From Amorphophallus konjac (Eukaryota > Streptophyta > Magnoliopsida > Alismatales > Araceae): 64,000 bases of DNA. The notes beneath the pieces were generated by a model. The model was not told where the DNA came from. It did not search any database and was given only the letters and a program-made list of their open reading frames with translations. A program made the translations under genes and the position numbers. Every line of letters starts with the position of its first letter. Position 1 is the first letter of the stretch. The DNA lies in NCBI GenBank assembly GCA_022559845.1, contig CM040124.1, forward strand, positions 72,811,491 through 72,875,490. The letters are read 5' to 3'. This document shows positions 19,612 through 31,800 of this stretch, in pieces.

Positions 19612-21165
19612 AATGTACAGACTTTAAGGGACAATGTATAGACTTTGAGCTGCAATGTATAGACTTTGAGCTGCAGCCAATGAACAATGTAGAGACTTTG
19701 AGTTAGCCAACGTACAGACTTTGGGCTGGCCAATGTACAGACTTTGAACTGCAGCCAAGGGACAATGTATAGACTTTGAGCTGAACAATGTATCGACTTT
19801 GAGTTGACCGACGTACAGACTTTGAGCTGGCCAACGTATAGACTTTGGGCTGGCCAACGTACAGACTTTGGGCTGGCCAATGTATAGACTTTGAGCTGCA
19901 ATGTATGGACTTTGAGCTGCAGCCAATGGACAATGTATAGACTTTGAGTTGGCCAGCGTACAGACTTTGGGCTGGCCAATGTACAGACTTTGAACTGCAG
20001 CCAAGGGACAATGTATAGACTATGAGCTGAACAATGTATAGACTTTGAGTTGGCCGACGTACAGACTTTGAGCTGGCCAACGTATAGACTTTGGGCTAGC
20101 CAACGTACAGACTTTGGGATGGCCAATGTATAGACTTTGAGCTGCAATGTATGGACTTTGAGCTGCAGCCAATGAACAATGTATAGACTTTGAATTGGCC
20201 AATGTACAGACTTTGGGCTGGCCAATGTATAGACTTTGAGCTACAATGTATGGACTTTGAGCTGCAGCCAATGAACAATGTATAGACTTTGAATTGGCCA
20301 ACGTACAGACTTTGGGCTGGCCAATGTACAGACTTTGAACTATAGCCTAGGAACAATGTATAGACTTTGAGTTGGCCGACGTACAGACTTTGAGCTGGCC
20401 AACGTATAGACTTTGGGCGGGCCAACGTACAGACTTTGGGCTGGCCAATGTATAGACTTTGAGCTGCAATGTATGGACTTTGAGCTGCAGCCAATGAACA
20501 ATGTATAGACTTTAAGTTGGCCAGCGTACAGACTTTGGGCTGGCCAATGTACAGACTTTGAACTGCAGCCAAGGGACAATGTATAGACTTTGAGCTGAAC
20601 AATGTATAGACTTTGAGTTGGCCGACGTACAGACTTTGAGCTGGCCAACGTATAGACTTTGGGCTGGCCAATGTACAGACTTTGGGCAGGCCAATGTATA
20701 GACTTTGAGCTGTAATGTATGGACTTTGAGCTGTAGCCAATGAACAATGTATAGACTTTGAATTGGCCAATGTACAGACTTTGGGCTGGCCAATGTATAG
20801 ACTTTGAGCTGCAATGTATGGACTTTGAGCTGCAGCCAATGAACAATGTATAGACTTTGAATTGGCCAACGTACAGACTTTGGGCTGGCCAATGTACAGA
20901 CTTTGAACTGCAGCCAAGGGATAATGTATAGACTTTGAGCTAAATAATGTATAGACTTTGAGTTGGCCAACGTACAGACTTTGAGTTGGCCAACGTACAG
21001 ACTTTGGGCTAGCCAATGTATAGACTTTGAGCTGCAATGTCTAGACTTTGAGCTGGCCAATGTACAGACTTTCAGCTGATGAATGCAGACAACGTATAGA
21101 CGTTGGGCTGATGAATGTACAGACTTTATGTCGCAGCGACCGGCCAATGTGCAGACTTCAGCCCT
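19612..21165. repeat. Array of about 60 TGTAYAGACTTTG units
   Basis: I count about 62 copies of RYGTAYAGACTTTGRGCTG and variants in 1.55 kb. Units are 20-33 bases apart and fall into three types (ATGTATAGACTTTGAGCTG, ACGTACAGACTTTGGGCTGG and ATGTATGGACTTTGAGCTGC). These alternate in an irregular higher-order order, often with GCAGCCAA(T/G)G between. All are in one orientation. Read on the minus strand the core is CAAAGTCTRTACAT, the motif iterated in the copia LTR at 60.3-62.0 kb. The edges on both sides join AGCGGCAC repeats. Confidence 0.9.
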
Positions 21166-21269
21166 TCAGCGGCACCCTCCTCAAGTCCTTCAACGGCACA
21201 CATCTCTAGCCCTTCGTTTTCTGCCCACCTTTCTTCAGCGGTACATCCCCCTTTAGCCATTTTTTTTAA

Positions 21270-21425
21270 CCCGCCAAGGGCCAACTCTCCCCCCAAACAA
21301 AAAAATACGTGTACATATGTACATACCGATATATAGTGGTAGCACTGACAAGCTAATAATAATCATGGTGAATAAATAAACCTGAACAGATCCATATGAA
21401 AAAAATGATGAATGAAATAAGTGAC

Positions 21426-21457
<32 letters not shown>

Positions 21458-22443
21458 GGGTAATAATGACAATGAGCAGGATGAGGGAAATCACCCGGAA
21501 CAGATACGGGAAGAGGATTAAGCAACGGAGTAACAAGAACAACAATGATAAAACAATATAAGGTATTAATAATTCCACATTGCGGCCCCCTCTCTCCGTG
21601 AATCGACGCAGAAGGAATAATAATGCCACCCTCTCAGGCCGGGCCCGAGTCTTGGGAATCATCTGGACATGGCCAGGCCCCGACCCGGTCTCGGGCTGAC
21701 ATTCCAATTAGACCGGTGTCATTTCTCGCCCCGGATCCCTTCTGAGCCATCATTGAAATTGCCGTGCATTCGACAGACATTTGAACGGGTCCACCTCGGT
21801 TTCCGTCGCGTTTCTGTCACGGACACGTGTTCGAGTATGAAAAGGTCCACGAGAGACCGACATGGCCAATGGCTCGTATTCTGATGCGGACTTTAGTGTG
21901 ATTTATTCCTGTCCCTTTCTCGCACTGTTAGTATTATTTCTTTCGACCGCAGGGCCCCTAATTTCGGTAATTAATCAAGGGTGTTCCCTCGTATGGGAGA
22001 TGTAAATGACGTCGTGACCGTTATGGCACGACGGGATCTGGTCCCGACACGAACCACACAATTGTCTGACGAAGTCAGATCGAGCGCACCATGGGCTCTT
22101 CAGAGCCCGAAAAAATTGTCACTCCGGTGACTGGCACGCCCACGCACTTAATAGATGAATCAACCATTCCTGAACATGACGAGCATAATAGGCGAACGAA
22201 AAGTGCGTCCACAACCACCTTAAAGATCTTATCTTGTGGTTTGATTTCTCTCTTGTTCCAATGGTAGAAGCTTGATAGGACCGACTCCAGACATCATGTG
22301 TGTATCTAGCTTCTTAGTTGTTAACTAATATCTATCTCATAATCAGTTGTGTTAAATCTAGTTTTTATTTTCGCAAAGAAGGGCAAAAAGGGGCTGATCT
22401 ATTCACCCCTTCCCTCTAGATCTGCCTATCACCACTCAACACG
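21270..22443. other. Noncoding stretch; end is the probable 5' LTR end of copia A
   Basis: There is no gene. The last 60 bases (CTGATCTATTCACCCCTTCC ... CACTCAACA) resemble the LTR end of copia D (ATCTATTCACCCCCCTCTAG ... CCCAACA) and are followed by a primer-site-like sequence. They are therefore probably the 3' end of copia A's 5' LTR. Where that LTR starts cannot be fixed, because its partner lies beyond the window. Confidence 0.45.
21420..21458. repeat. (AAT)n microsatellite
   Basis: About 11 AAT/ATA triplets form an uninterrupted run, flanked by related imperfect AATAATGAC sequence. Confidence 0.9.
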
Positions 22444-22455
22444 TGGTTTCAGAGC
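22444..22455 (+). promoter_or_regulatory. Degenerate primer-binding site of copia A
   Basis: TGGTTTCAGAGC differs by one base from TGGTATCAGAGC, the site pairing with initiator Met-tRNA seen intact in copia B, copia D and the gypsy element of this window. It follows an LTR-end-like ACA. Confidence 0.65.
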
Positions 22456-22500
22456 TAGTCTCTCTATATGTGGTCTAACGACCTTGAGAGAACTGGTGAT

Positions 22501-24797
22501 ATGGCAACTAAAGGTCCCATGGCCGAAGGACATTCAGTAAATAGGCCTCTCTTTTTCCCTGGGACAAATTATCCTTACTAGAAAAACCGCATGCAGGTCT
22601 TCATTAGAGCCCAGGATCATGAAGTCTGGTGAGTGATCCGCAAGGGACCATTTGAGCTGCTTCCGGACGAAGATACATGGACTAAAGAACAGATCAGGTA
22701 ATCAACTCTGAACTGGGTGCCAAGCACATCATGCAGTACTCCCTTTATCCAACCGAATACTCAAGGGTGTCAACTTGCGCCACTACAAAAGAAATGTGGG
22801 ACTGTCTTGAGGTAATATATGAAGGGACACAGTAGGTACGTGCAACCAAAGCTAACATGTTGGTATCTGAATATGAGAAGTTTAGAATGAAATCTGATGA
22901 GTCCATTTCGGACATGTATGCTAGGCTAACCACGCTCACTAATGGCTTGACTGAGCTAGGTAAGACCTACTCTAAGTAGGAGATAATAAGGAAGATTCTG
23001 AAATCACTAACTCCTATTTGGCATACAAAGGCCACTATAGTTGAAGAATCAAAAGACTTAACTACCCTCAAGGTAGAAGAACACATAGGGTCACTGATGA
23101 CCTATGAGATGAATCTGAAAAACAAAGAGGCTAAGGTAAGTAAAAAGAAGCCTCTGGCTCTTAAAGCTGGACCAAGCACCAAGGACCTATTTGATGATGA
23201 AGAGCCTTCAAGCAGCAACACTGAAGAAGATGAAGTTGCTTTATTAACAAGAAAGTTCAGAAGGTTTTTAAGAAAGGAAGGTACAGGCTTCACTAAGAAG
23301 AAGCCCTAGGTGAAAAGAGGTTTCAGGCCAAGATCTGAAAATGTTAAAAAGTCAGAAAAGCTTGTATGCTACTCTTGCAAGAAACTAGGACACATCAAGT
23401 CTGAGTGTCCAGAAGGAGCTAAGAAAGCCATGCCTAGGTGAAAGAGCAAGAAGAAGCAGGCCATGGTGTGCACTTGGAGTGATGAAGAAGAAGTAGAAAC
23501 TGAAGACAACTCCTCCGAAGAGGAAAAAGATGATCTCTGCCTAATGGCCAAAGGAGAAAATGACAGTGAGGTGAGCTCTCCCTTTGAGCATTTCTCCACT
23601 GATGATTGGGAAGAATCCAACTTTGAATTAATGAATAAATATGAAGTATACATAAAAGAAAACAAAACCTTAAAGAAGAAGGTTGAATCCTGTGGGCATG
23701 ATAAATATCACAATGAAAAAATAATCTCTCTAGAAACTGAAATTGAAGATCTAAGAAAAATGAATGAGAATCTTGAAGAAGGAAGAAAAGAAATGAGAGA
23801 CTTGGAAGATGAAAATGAAAGGCTAAGAGATGAAATTGATGAATTGAAATTAAAAATGTAAAGCTATGTAAAGGATAACAATCTATGCAACAAAAGGTAT
23901 GAAGCCTTTAAACAGGTCAATTCTCAACTGTTGAAAGAAAATGAGAAACTTCAAAAGGACCTAGCAGATAAACAAATCTCTCTTGAAAAATGTGTTGATG
24001 GCAGTGAAAACTTGAATGCCCTGCTAGGAACTAAAATAAACTTCAACAGAGAAGGGCTAGGATATGAGCCTACCAAAAAGAAGGCGTTTGGGCTAAGGAC
24101 CACCACCTTTGTCTCATCTTACGAAGCATCAACCTCCAAATCAACACACCAAGAAAACGTTGAAAACAAAGGAAAAGAAAAGATAAGAGAACCAATTAAC
24201 AAAACTTTCCAACAACCCAAAAAGGTTCACAAACAATCCCAAACAGGTCAACACCCATCCAAGCCTCAGCCTGCACATCACAAAGGAAGAGACAGTTACA
24301 ATGCTAGAACAGGTCGGGACACTCTATGGAATAGGTCGACACCCACCTGGTCAAACGCCCAACAATACCCCAGGTTTGCACCAACAGGTCGACAGTTTCC
24401 ATACAGGAGGTCGACACATCCCTTATCCAGAGACCGTTATAGACGGACTGAATAGTGGATAGGTCGAGACTTTGCCTTCTACAGACCGACACCTCCATGG
24501 GTAAGGAACAATAATGTTCCCTATGGTCATAGGTTCATACAACCTCAACGACCTAGGCAATATGACACCTCCTATTCATCTAGACCTACCAACTAGAACA
24601 GATGGTTTAATCAACAATCCTTCTCCAACACTTCCAAAACTCACAAAGTCCAAAAGACTAAAGAGAAGAAAAACCAGAACTTCCAACAAAGCAAAGATGC
24701 TAAGAAAGTTTGGATTTCAAAATCAGTGTTATCCTGCTTTACAGAAATGAAGAAATTATTGGGACCCAACTGTTCTTGGGTTCCAAACATTGTCACT
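22501..24797 (+). pseudogene. gag: gag of copia A
   Basis: The capsid-type N-terminus starts at the ATG at 22501 (PLFFPGTNYPY-stop-KNRMQVF, with TAG for the usual Trp) and continues through TLNW, PIWHTKATIVEESKDL and MTYEMNLK. A CCHC knuckle, CYSCKKLGHIKSEC, lies at about 23368. A coiled coil follows at 23600-24000 (IISLETEIEDLRKMNENLEE). The C-terminal part (24050-24797) is Asn/Gln/Arg-rich and ends SWVPNIVT then TAA. Several stops and slips break the frame before 23097. The region 24245-24490 carries seven GGTCGACAC-type DNA motifs in more than one frame. Confidence 0.75.
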
Positions 24798-24806
24798 TAA
24801 TTCCTT

Positions 24807-27188
24807 GTGCAGGAGTGTCTTGCAGCCGTGCACAACCATTGGTATCTTGATAGTGGCTGCTCAAGACACATGACTAGAGACAAAACTAAATTTTGTCTCC
24901 TGGTTGAAAAGGAAGCTGGACATGTCGCCTTTGGAGGAAACAACAAAGGAAAAATCACTGGTTCAGGTAAAGTTGGTATCAACCTCTCCAACTCAATTGA
25001 TAATGTATTACTTGTTGATGGTTTGGAGTACAATTTGCTGCAACTATGTGATAAAGGTCATACTGTAGTTTTTGACTCTAATGAATGTAGGATCTTGCAA
25101 CCAAATTCAAAAGAAACCAAGTTTTCTGGTAAAAGAGTCAACAACGTGTACATGATTGACTTAGATGACCCTGCACACATAAATCTTTATCTTGCAGCAC
25201 CCAAATCTGAATTAGCTTGTTTGTGGCATCGTAGATTAGGTCATGTTATTTACAATACTCTTCATAAATTGGTAAAGCATTCCATTGTCAAAGGTCTGCC
25301 TGAAATTAAATTCAAACTAAACACTAAGATTTGTGATGCATGTGCTCAAGGAAAACAGACTAGAAAGTCATTTAAAAGCAGAATTGAAAGCTCATCATCT
25401 AAACCACTTGAACTATTCCATATGGACTTGGTTGGTCCAACCAAAATAGCTAGCTTAAGTGGTAAAAGATATGGTTATGTTTTGAAAGATGACTTTACTA
25501 TATTCACTTGGGTATTTTATCTTGCACATAAAAATAATACCTTTGATGAGTTTCAGGCACTGTACATGCAAGTGAAGCAAGACGGTAAGTTTAAGATTTT
25601 AAACATAATCTCATATCATGGTGGTGAATTCGACAATGATGTCTTTGAAAATTTGTGTAGGTCTGAAGGAATCATTCACAAGTTTTCATCACCAAGGACT
25701 CCCGAACAAAATGGGGTTGCTGAGAGGAAGAACAAAACTCTTATAGAAATGGCACGCACAATGCTTTCTGAAAGGCATCTACCAAGGAGATTTTGGACAG
25801 AAGTGGTAAACACTGCATGTTATATTATCAACTGCTCAATGGTAAGGCCACTCACCAAAATGACTCCGTATGAGCTGCTAAAAGGTAAAAAGCCATCTCT
25901 CTTTCACATGAAAGTGTTTGGGTCCAAGTGTTTTATTCATAACAATGATAAAAGAGTTCTGGACAAGTTTGAGCCCAAGAGTGAAGAAGGGATATTCCTT
26001 GGGTACTCCGACAAGTCTAGGGCTTATAGAGTCTACAATCTTAAGACCCTTTGTGTGGAAGAATCCCCTCACATCACTTTTGATGAGATTGATCATGATA
26101 ACACTTGCAGGGAAGATGATGATGGGGAATTTCTGAACATAAAAGGAAAAGAAGAACTTCCACATGAGGAGACACAAACAAATGAAGACCAAGAAGGGCC
26201 AAGCAATGATCCGATCATTGAAGCAGATGAAGGTAACACTCAGCCTGATTTAAGAGTGTTAAAAGACCATCCCTTAGAAAACATCTTAGAAAATCTACAT
26301 GACCGAACCAAAACCAGGTCTCAGTTCAAAATTATGGATGAAATTGAACAACTTGCTCTTGTGTCTCAAACTGAACCAAAAAATATTGTAGAGGCCTTAA
26401 AAGATGAAAATTGGATCAATTCCATGCATGATGAACTAAACCAGTTTGAAAGAAATAAGGTTTGGCATCTTGTTCCTAGACCTCAAGAGAAATCAGTCAT
26501 AGGAACCAAATGGGTTTTCAGAAATAAACTAAGTGAAGATGGAAAGATAGTAAGAAACAAATCCAGATTGGTGGCTCAGTGGTATAATCAAGAATTTGGC
26601 ATAGATTATGAAGAATATTTTGCTCATGTTGCTAGACTTGAGGCCATTAGAATTTTGCTAGCATTTGCATGTTCTAATAAAATCAAACTGCAGCAAATGG
26701 ATGTCAAGAGTACTTTTCTAAATGGTCTTATTAAAGAAGAAGTCTATGTAGAGCAACCCCCCGATTTTGAATGCACATATTTCAAACATCATGTTTATAA
26801 GTTAGACAGAGCTTTATATGGCTTGAAGCAGACACCTAGAGCTTGGTACGACAGACTAAGCTCATACCTCACCGAACAAGGGTATTCAAGAGGTAATGTA
26901 AATCAGACACTATCACCAAGAAACAAGGTAAAGATATCTTGATAGTTCAGATTTATGTGGATGATATAGTGTTTGGATCCACAAAATCTCAAATGTGTGA
27001 GGAATTTGCTAAACTTTTGACCAATGAGTTTGAAATGAGTCTAATGGGTGAGCTAAAATTTTTCCTAGGCTTTCACATTAATCAAAGCAATGAAGGCTAT
27101 TTTATCAATCAAGCCAAATATGTGAGGGAGTTGCTGAAAAAGTTTGATCTGACCAACTGTAAACCATTAGGAACTCCAATGGGGACTG
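24807..27188 (+). CDS. pol: pol of copia A: protease, integrase, RT (split)
   Basis: Protease motif HWYLDSGCSRHMT lies at residue 12. The pre-integrase zinc region is LWHRRLGHV ... CDACAQGKQ. The integrase core has FHMDLVGP (Asp) and NGVAERKNKT (Glu), but the middle catalytic block reads IISYHGGEF instead of the usual SDHGGEF, so the second Asp is Tyr. RT follows: GTKWVFRNKL, QMDVKSTFLNG, YGLKQTPRAWY and, after a frameshift near 26930, IYVDDIVFG. A single in-frame TAA separates gag from this frame. The copy is interrupted at 27188 by the LINE, and RNase H continues at 46496. Confidence 0.85.
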
Positions 27189-27315
27189 TCATTGGTTTAT
27201 TGAAAACCCCTCCTTGATTGATCATGGAGACTATGTTTTGAGCATCCACTGGGGAGAAAGCAACTTCAGAGCTAAACCCTGGTAAAACCCTAGGGTCGTT
27301 TTCTTCCCGGCAGCC

Positions 27316-28809
27316 ATGGCTGGGGAGGGGGGATCCCCTGCCCCCCCTCTTGTATCCACTGGGGAGAAAACTTCAACTCCTCGGCGTCTCTCTTATGCTC
27401 AAATGCTAATGGCATCCAATCCTATTCCTCAGCCCGCTTTCTCAATAAAGAAGCCGGCATTCACAGATAAAGGAGAACCTGCGGTGTTTTTCTCTTGGGC
27501 GGAAATCAAAGCATCAATACAACCTTTTCAACATGCCTTGATTGTGAAATGTGCATATGGTCGACCTTCCATCCCTGAGATCAAAGCTTGTATGGCGCAA
27601 CGCCTGGGTCTATCCTCTGATTTCATAATAAGCCGGCTCTCCCCCAGGCACATCCTCATTCGTCTGGGCTGTGAAGAAGACTTTTTAAAGGTTCTCATCC
27701 ACAAGAATCTGTATATCAAGGGTTACCTATTCCGGTTCTTCAGAAGGACACATAATTTTGATTTTGAAGCAGATCCCGACTCGGCACCAGTATGGATTGG
27801 ATTTCCCTCTCTACCTGTAAACTTTTTCAATGAACCTATGCTACGAACTATAGCAGGTTACATAGGGGAGGTTCTTCGCATTCATGACAACACTCTGGCC
27901 CTAACAGAGACTTCAGAAGCTCTGGTTTGTGTGGAATTGAATCTCACATCCACTCGTAGAGATCGATTGTGGATTGACATGGAAGGGGAAGGTTATTGGT
28001 AGGCCATTCGCTATTATAATATTCCGCCCCTTTGTTTTTCCTGCCATAAACTCGGGCACTCTGAAGCTGAATGCAAGAAAAAACTAAATGCTACTATTCC
28101 AGGGACTAAAACAAATGCTACTCGGGGTGATCTAATATTGAATGGTCGAAAGCAAGCTAAGGAATTTAGGCCCCGCCTTGCTCCTACCAACATCATTGAA
28201 GCTAAAGCTAATAGATTAATTGCTCTATTACAGGATTCCGAAGAAATTACAGCCCAGAAATTACATATAGAACCGGCCAAGGTTATGGATAAAACAATGG
28301 GATTGGAAATGCAGAATGAACATCTGGATGAAAGGCTGATTAATGCTGATTTAGCACTAGTTGCTACGGATAATGGCAGTGATAATTCACAACCTGGTCA
28401 ATTAGCCTACTCGGGTGATTTGACAATCTTGGAAGAACCTGTTGAATTCGCTAATGCCCAGAGACCTATATCTCTGACAAATGCCCTAGACACTGAGCCC
28501 CCTTCTATCCAAAACATGCATCCCATAGATCCTATTTCATCCAAGCATGAGGGGCACTTCACAAATCTTAGTGTTGAAAACACTCTTTCCTTGCAGTTGG
28601 AGAAACAAACTATAAATACATCCAATGCTCAGGAGGATTTACAAGCAAGTCGACAGGAGGATTTGCAATCTGTTCGACAGGAAATTGTTCTTCAAGCAGA
28701 GGTTTATAATGCCACTGCCATTCATGCTACAAGACTGGGGGTTAAAACAAGAGGAATGAAGAGGACTGGATCTGAAGGTAAGATCCATTCTAAAACTCAG
28801 CTCCAATGA
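27316..28809 (+). pseudogene. LINE ORF1: DUF4283-like RNA-binding protein with zinc knuckle
   Basis: The ATG at 27316 opens a frame that is continuous to 28809 except for one TAG at 28000-28002. Residues 55-180 (FSWAEIKASIQPFQHALIVK ... HILIRLGCEEDF ... KGYLFRFFRRTHNFDFEADP) match the DUF4283 pattern of plant LINE ORF1. This is followed by VWIGFPSLPVNFFNEPMLRTI and the knuckle CFSCHKLGHSEAEC just after the stop. ORF1 proteins bind LINE RNA. ORF2 begins in an overlapping ATGACT at 28806, suggesting reinitiation. Confidence 0.8.
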
Positions 28810-31800
28810 CTTTCATCATATGGAATATTAGGGGCATTGGCAATGACCTATCAATGGGTCGTGCAAAATTATTAATAAAAGAACATAAAGTGGGTTGTAT
28901 TGTCATCCTTGAACCCAAGATAAATGTCAACAACATGGAACAGATTTGTAAGAAGTTAGGCATGGAAAAATCAATTGCTAATAATAAAGAGCTTGCTCAT
29001 ATATGGATTATGTGGAAAGGGCAGATGGATTTTGATATTGTTCTTCAGCATGAGCAGCAAATTACTATCAAACAATCTCATCAACACCTACCAGAATTCT
29101 ATGCATCCTTTGTATATGCCAAGTGCACACCTGCTGAAAGAGTATCTCTATGGGTCTCTCTTACTCATGTCAATTCTTTGATTAATGGTCCGTGGATAGT
29201 AACTGGAGATTTCAACAGCATTATGGAAATTGATGAAAAACTGGGGGGTAACATGCCTTGTTTAAGATCTATGATGGAATTTAAGGATTGTATAAATGAC
29301 TGTGGTCTATTAGATGCTGGTTTTCTGGGTTCCAAGTACACTTGGCATAACCAACAAACAGGTGCCAAAGGAATATGGGCTAGGCTAGACAGGGTCCTCA
29401 TCAATAATTTATGGATGAATTCTTTCCCTATTACTGTGGAACACCTATCTAGAGAAGCGTCAGATCATGCTCCCCTTTTAGTAAAATTGGCCTTACATAG
29501 CACTGTCAAAACTAGATTTTATTTCCAGCAAATGTGAACAAGCATGAGCTTTTTCTTTAGGCAGTGGACCAATGCTGGAAAACCAGTCCACTAGCTTCCT
29601 CTGCTATCACTACCTTGTGTATTAAGCTTAAGTCATTGAGGTATATGCTCAGGGATCGGAACAAGAATGTATGTGGAAATGTTCATAAAATATGATGGAA
29701 GCCGAAGATCTTGTTCTTAAGGCTGAACACAGATATGACCAGCAACCCTCTCCTAGCACTTTTTCAGAACTTGAAAATGCTAAAAACATCCTTACAGAGA
29801 GAATTCTTCATCAAGAAATTTTTTGGAAACAAAAGTCAAGAATCAGGTGGCTGGAAGAAGGAGACAGAAATACAAAATTCTTTCATTTGACTGCAACTGC
29901 CAATAGAAGAAATAACAGAATCCCACATCTCAGAACTTCCGCTGGTGACCTTACTTCTGATAATCAAAAGATGAAGGACATTGCTATAAACCATTTTCAA
30001 GCTGCCTTCACCTCCCAACCTCATTATATTGACAATTATAGTCTAAACTGCATTCCTCAAATGTTAACCCATGATGACAACAATTTCCTGAATGCTATTC
30101 CTACTGATATGGAAATCAAGGAAGTAATTTTTTCTATATCTCCTGACAGTGCCCCAGGCCCGGATGGCTTTACTGGGAGTTTCTTTCATAAGGCCTGGCC
30201 GATTATTGCTGATACAGTTATCAAGGATATTCAGGAATTCTTCAGCCAAAGGAAACCCATTCCTAGGTGTTTCACTGCTACCATTATAGCCCTCATTCCA
30301 AAGAACAAGAATGCAAGTGAAATTTCTGAATACAGGCCAATCAGTTTATGTAACTTTTCTCACAAGATCATCTCCAAAATTCTGAGCATCAGGCTAAGCA
30401 GATTCCTGCCTTCTCTCATCTCTATGGAGCAAATAGCTTTTGTCAAAGGGAGGCACATTATTGAGAATATTGTTCTAGCTCAGGAAATGGTTCAAGAGCT
30501 GGGCAGAAAAGTCAGAGGTAGTAATGTCATCCTAAAGTTGGATATGGCTAAGGCATATGATAGAATTGAATGGGATTTTCTATTTGCTGTACTGAAGAAG
30601 TTTGGCTTTGACAATCAGTTCATCAAGTTGATTGAAAATCTGATTACAAATTGCTGGTTTTCCATATCACTTAATGGTGAGTCTGCAAGATTTTTTAAAT
30701 CTACCAGAGGCATCCATCAAGGTGACCCCATTGCTCCTTATCTTTTTATTCTAGCTCAGGAGACACTTAGCATATTACTTAAGGATAACTTTGTTAAAGG
30801 GAAAGTGGGATGGTTTTCTGGACCGAGGAGGTGTCCTCTCATCTCCCACCTTCTTTTGCTGATGACACACTAGTTTTTGCAAATGCCAATACTGATTCTA
30901 TCCGCAACCTCATGAACACATTAAAATCCTATGAGCAAGCCTCAGGTCAGCTGATAAATGTGGCCAAAAGTGGATATCTCATTCACCCTAAAACCAACCT
31001 TGCTCTTCAAAGAAGACTTGAGAATATCACTGGTTTTTCTAAACAAGCATTTCCACACAAGTATTTGGGCCATCCTCTGGTCTTGGGCAGAACAAAAAAA
31101 GTCTTCTTTGCTGGTATTATTAACACTATCCAGAAGCGTATAGAGGGATGGCAAACTAGATATCTCTCACAAGGTACCCGATTGATTTTAATCAAGCATG
31201 TTCTTTCATCCATTCCCATATACATTTTAGCATCTACCCCTTTCCATGCTGGCATACATCAACTTCTTGATAGATCCTTTGCTAATTTCTTTTGGGGATC
31301 CTCTACATATGGTAACAGAAAACACTGGAGGTCTTGGAAAACTATTTGCAAACCAGTCTCTCAGGGTGGACTTGGGATTATGTCTCTCAGACATATGGAC
31401 CTTGCCTTGCGGATTAAAATGCTTTGGAATGGACTGCATTCTAATTAACTCTGGGCTGAGTTTTTTAGGGCAAAATACATTCAAGATAGACATCTCACAG
31501 AGGTTAGTTTCAAAGCCATGAAAGGTATTAACATAGGTAGCTGGATCCAAGCTAAAACATTGATCCTACAAAACCAGAAGACAATTCTTGGTGATGGGGC
31601 TGAAACAAACTTCTGGAAGGATATCTGGCTGGGAAACATGACATTAGATTCATATGCTTCCAATGATAGTATACCAAATTCAAATGTGACTGTCAGGGAT
31701 GTCATTCTGAATCCTACTCAGGAGGATATTCAAACTATGGAGTCGATTCTTCCAGTTGAAATTAGAAAAGTAATATCACTAGCCTTGTTGACCCCATATC

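Noticed and set aside
19542..21147. Long minus-strand open frames (up to 313 codons) encoding repeated KVYTLASPKSVRWPAQSLYV-type peptides
   Set aside because: The array unit happens to lack stops in several frames, so all overlapping frames are open at once. There is no start context or domain, and the peptide changes frame at indels between units.
19612..21165. Centromeric satellite
   Set aside because: Only 1.5 kb, irregular unit lengths of 20-33 bases and retrotransposon-type flanks. Nothing in the sequence supports a centromere role.
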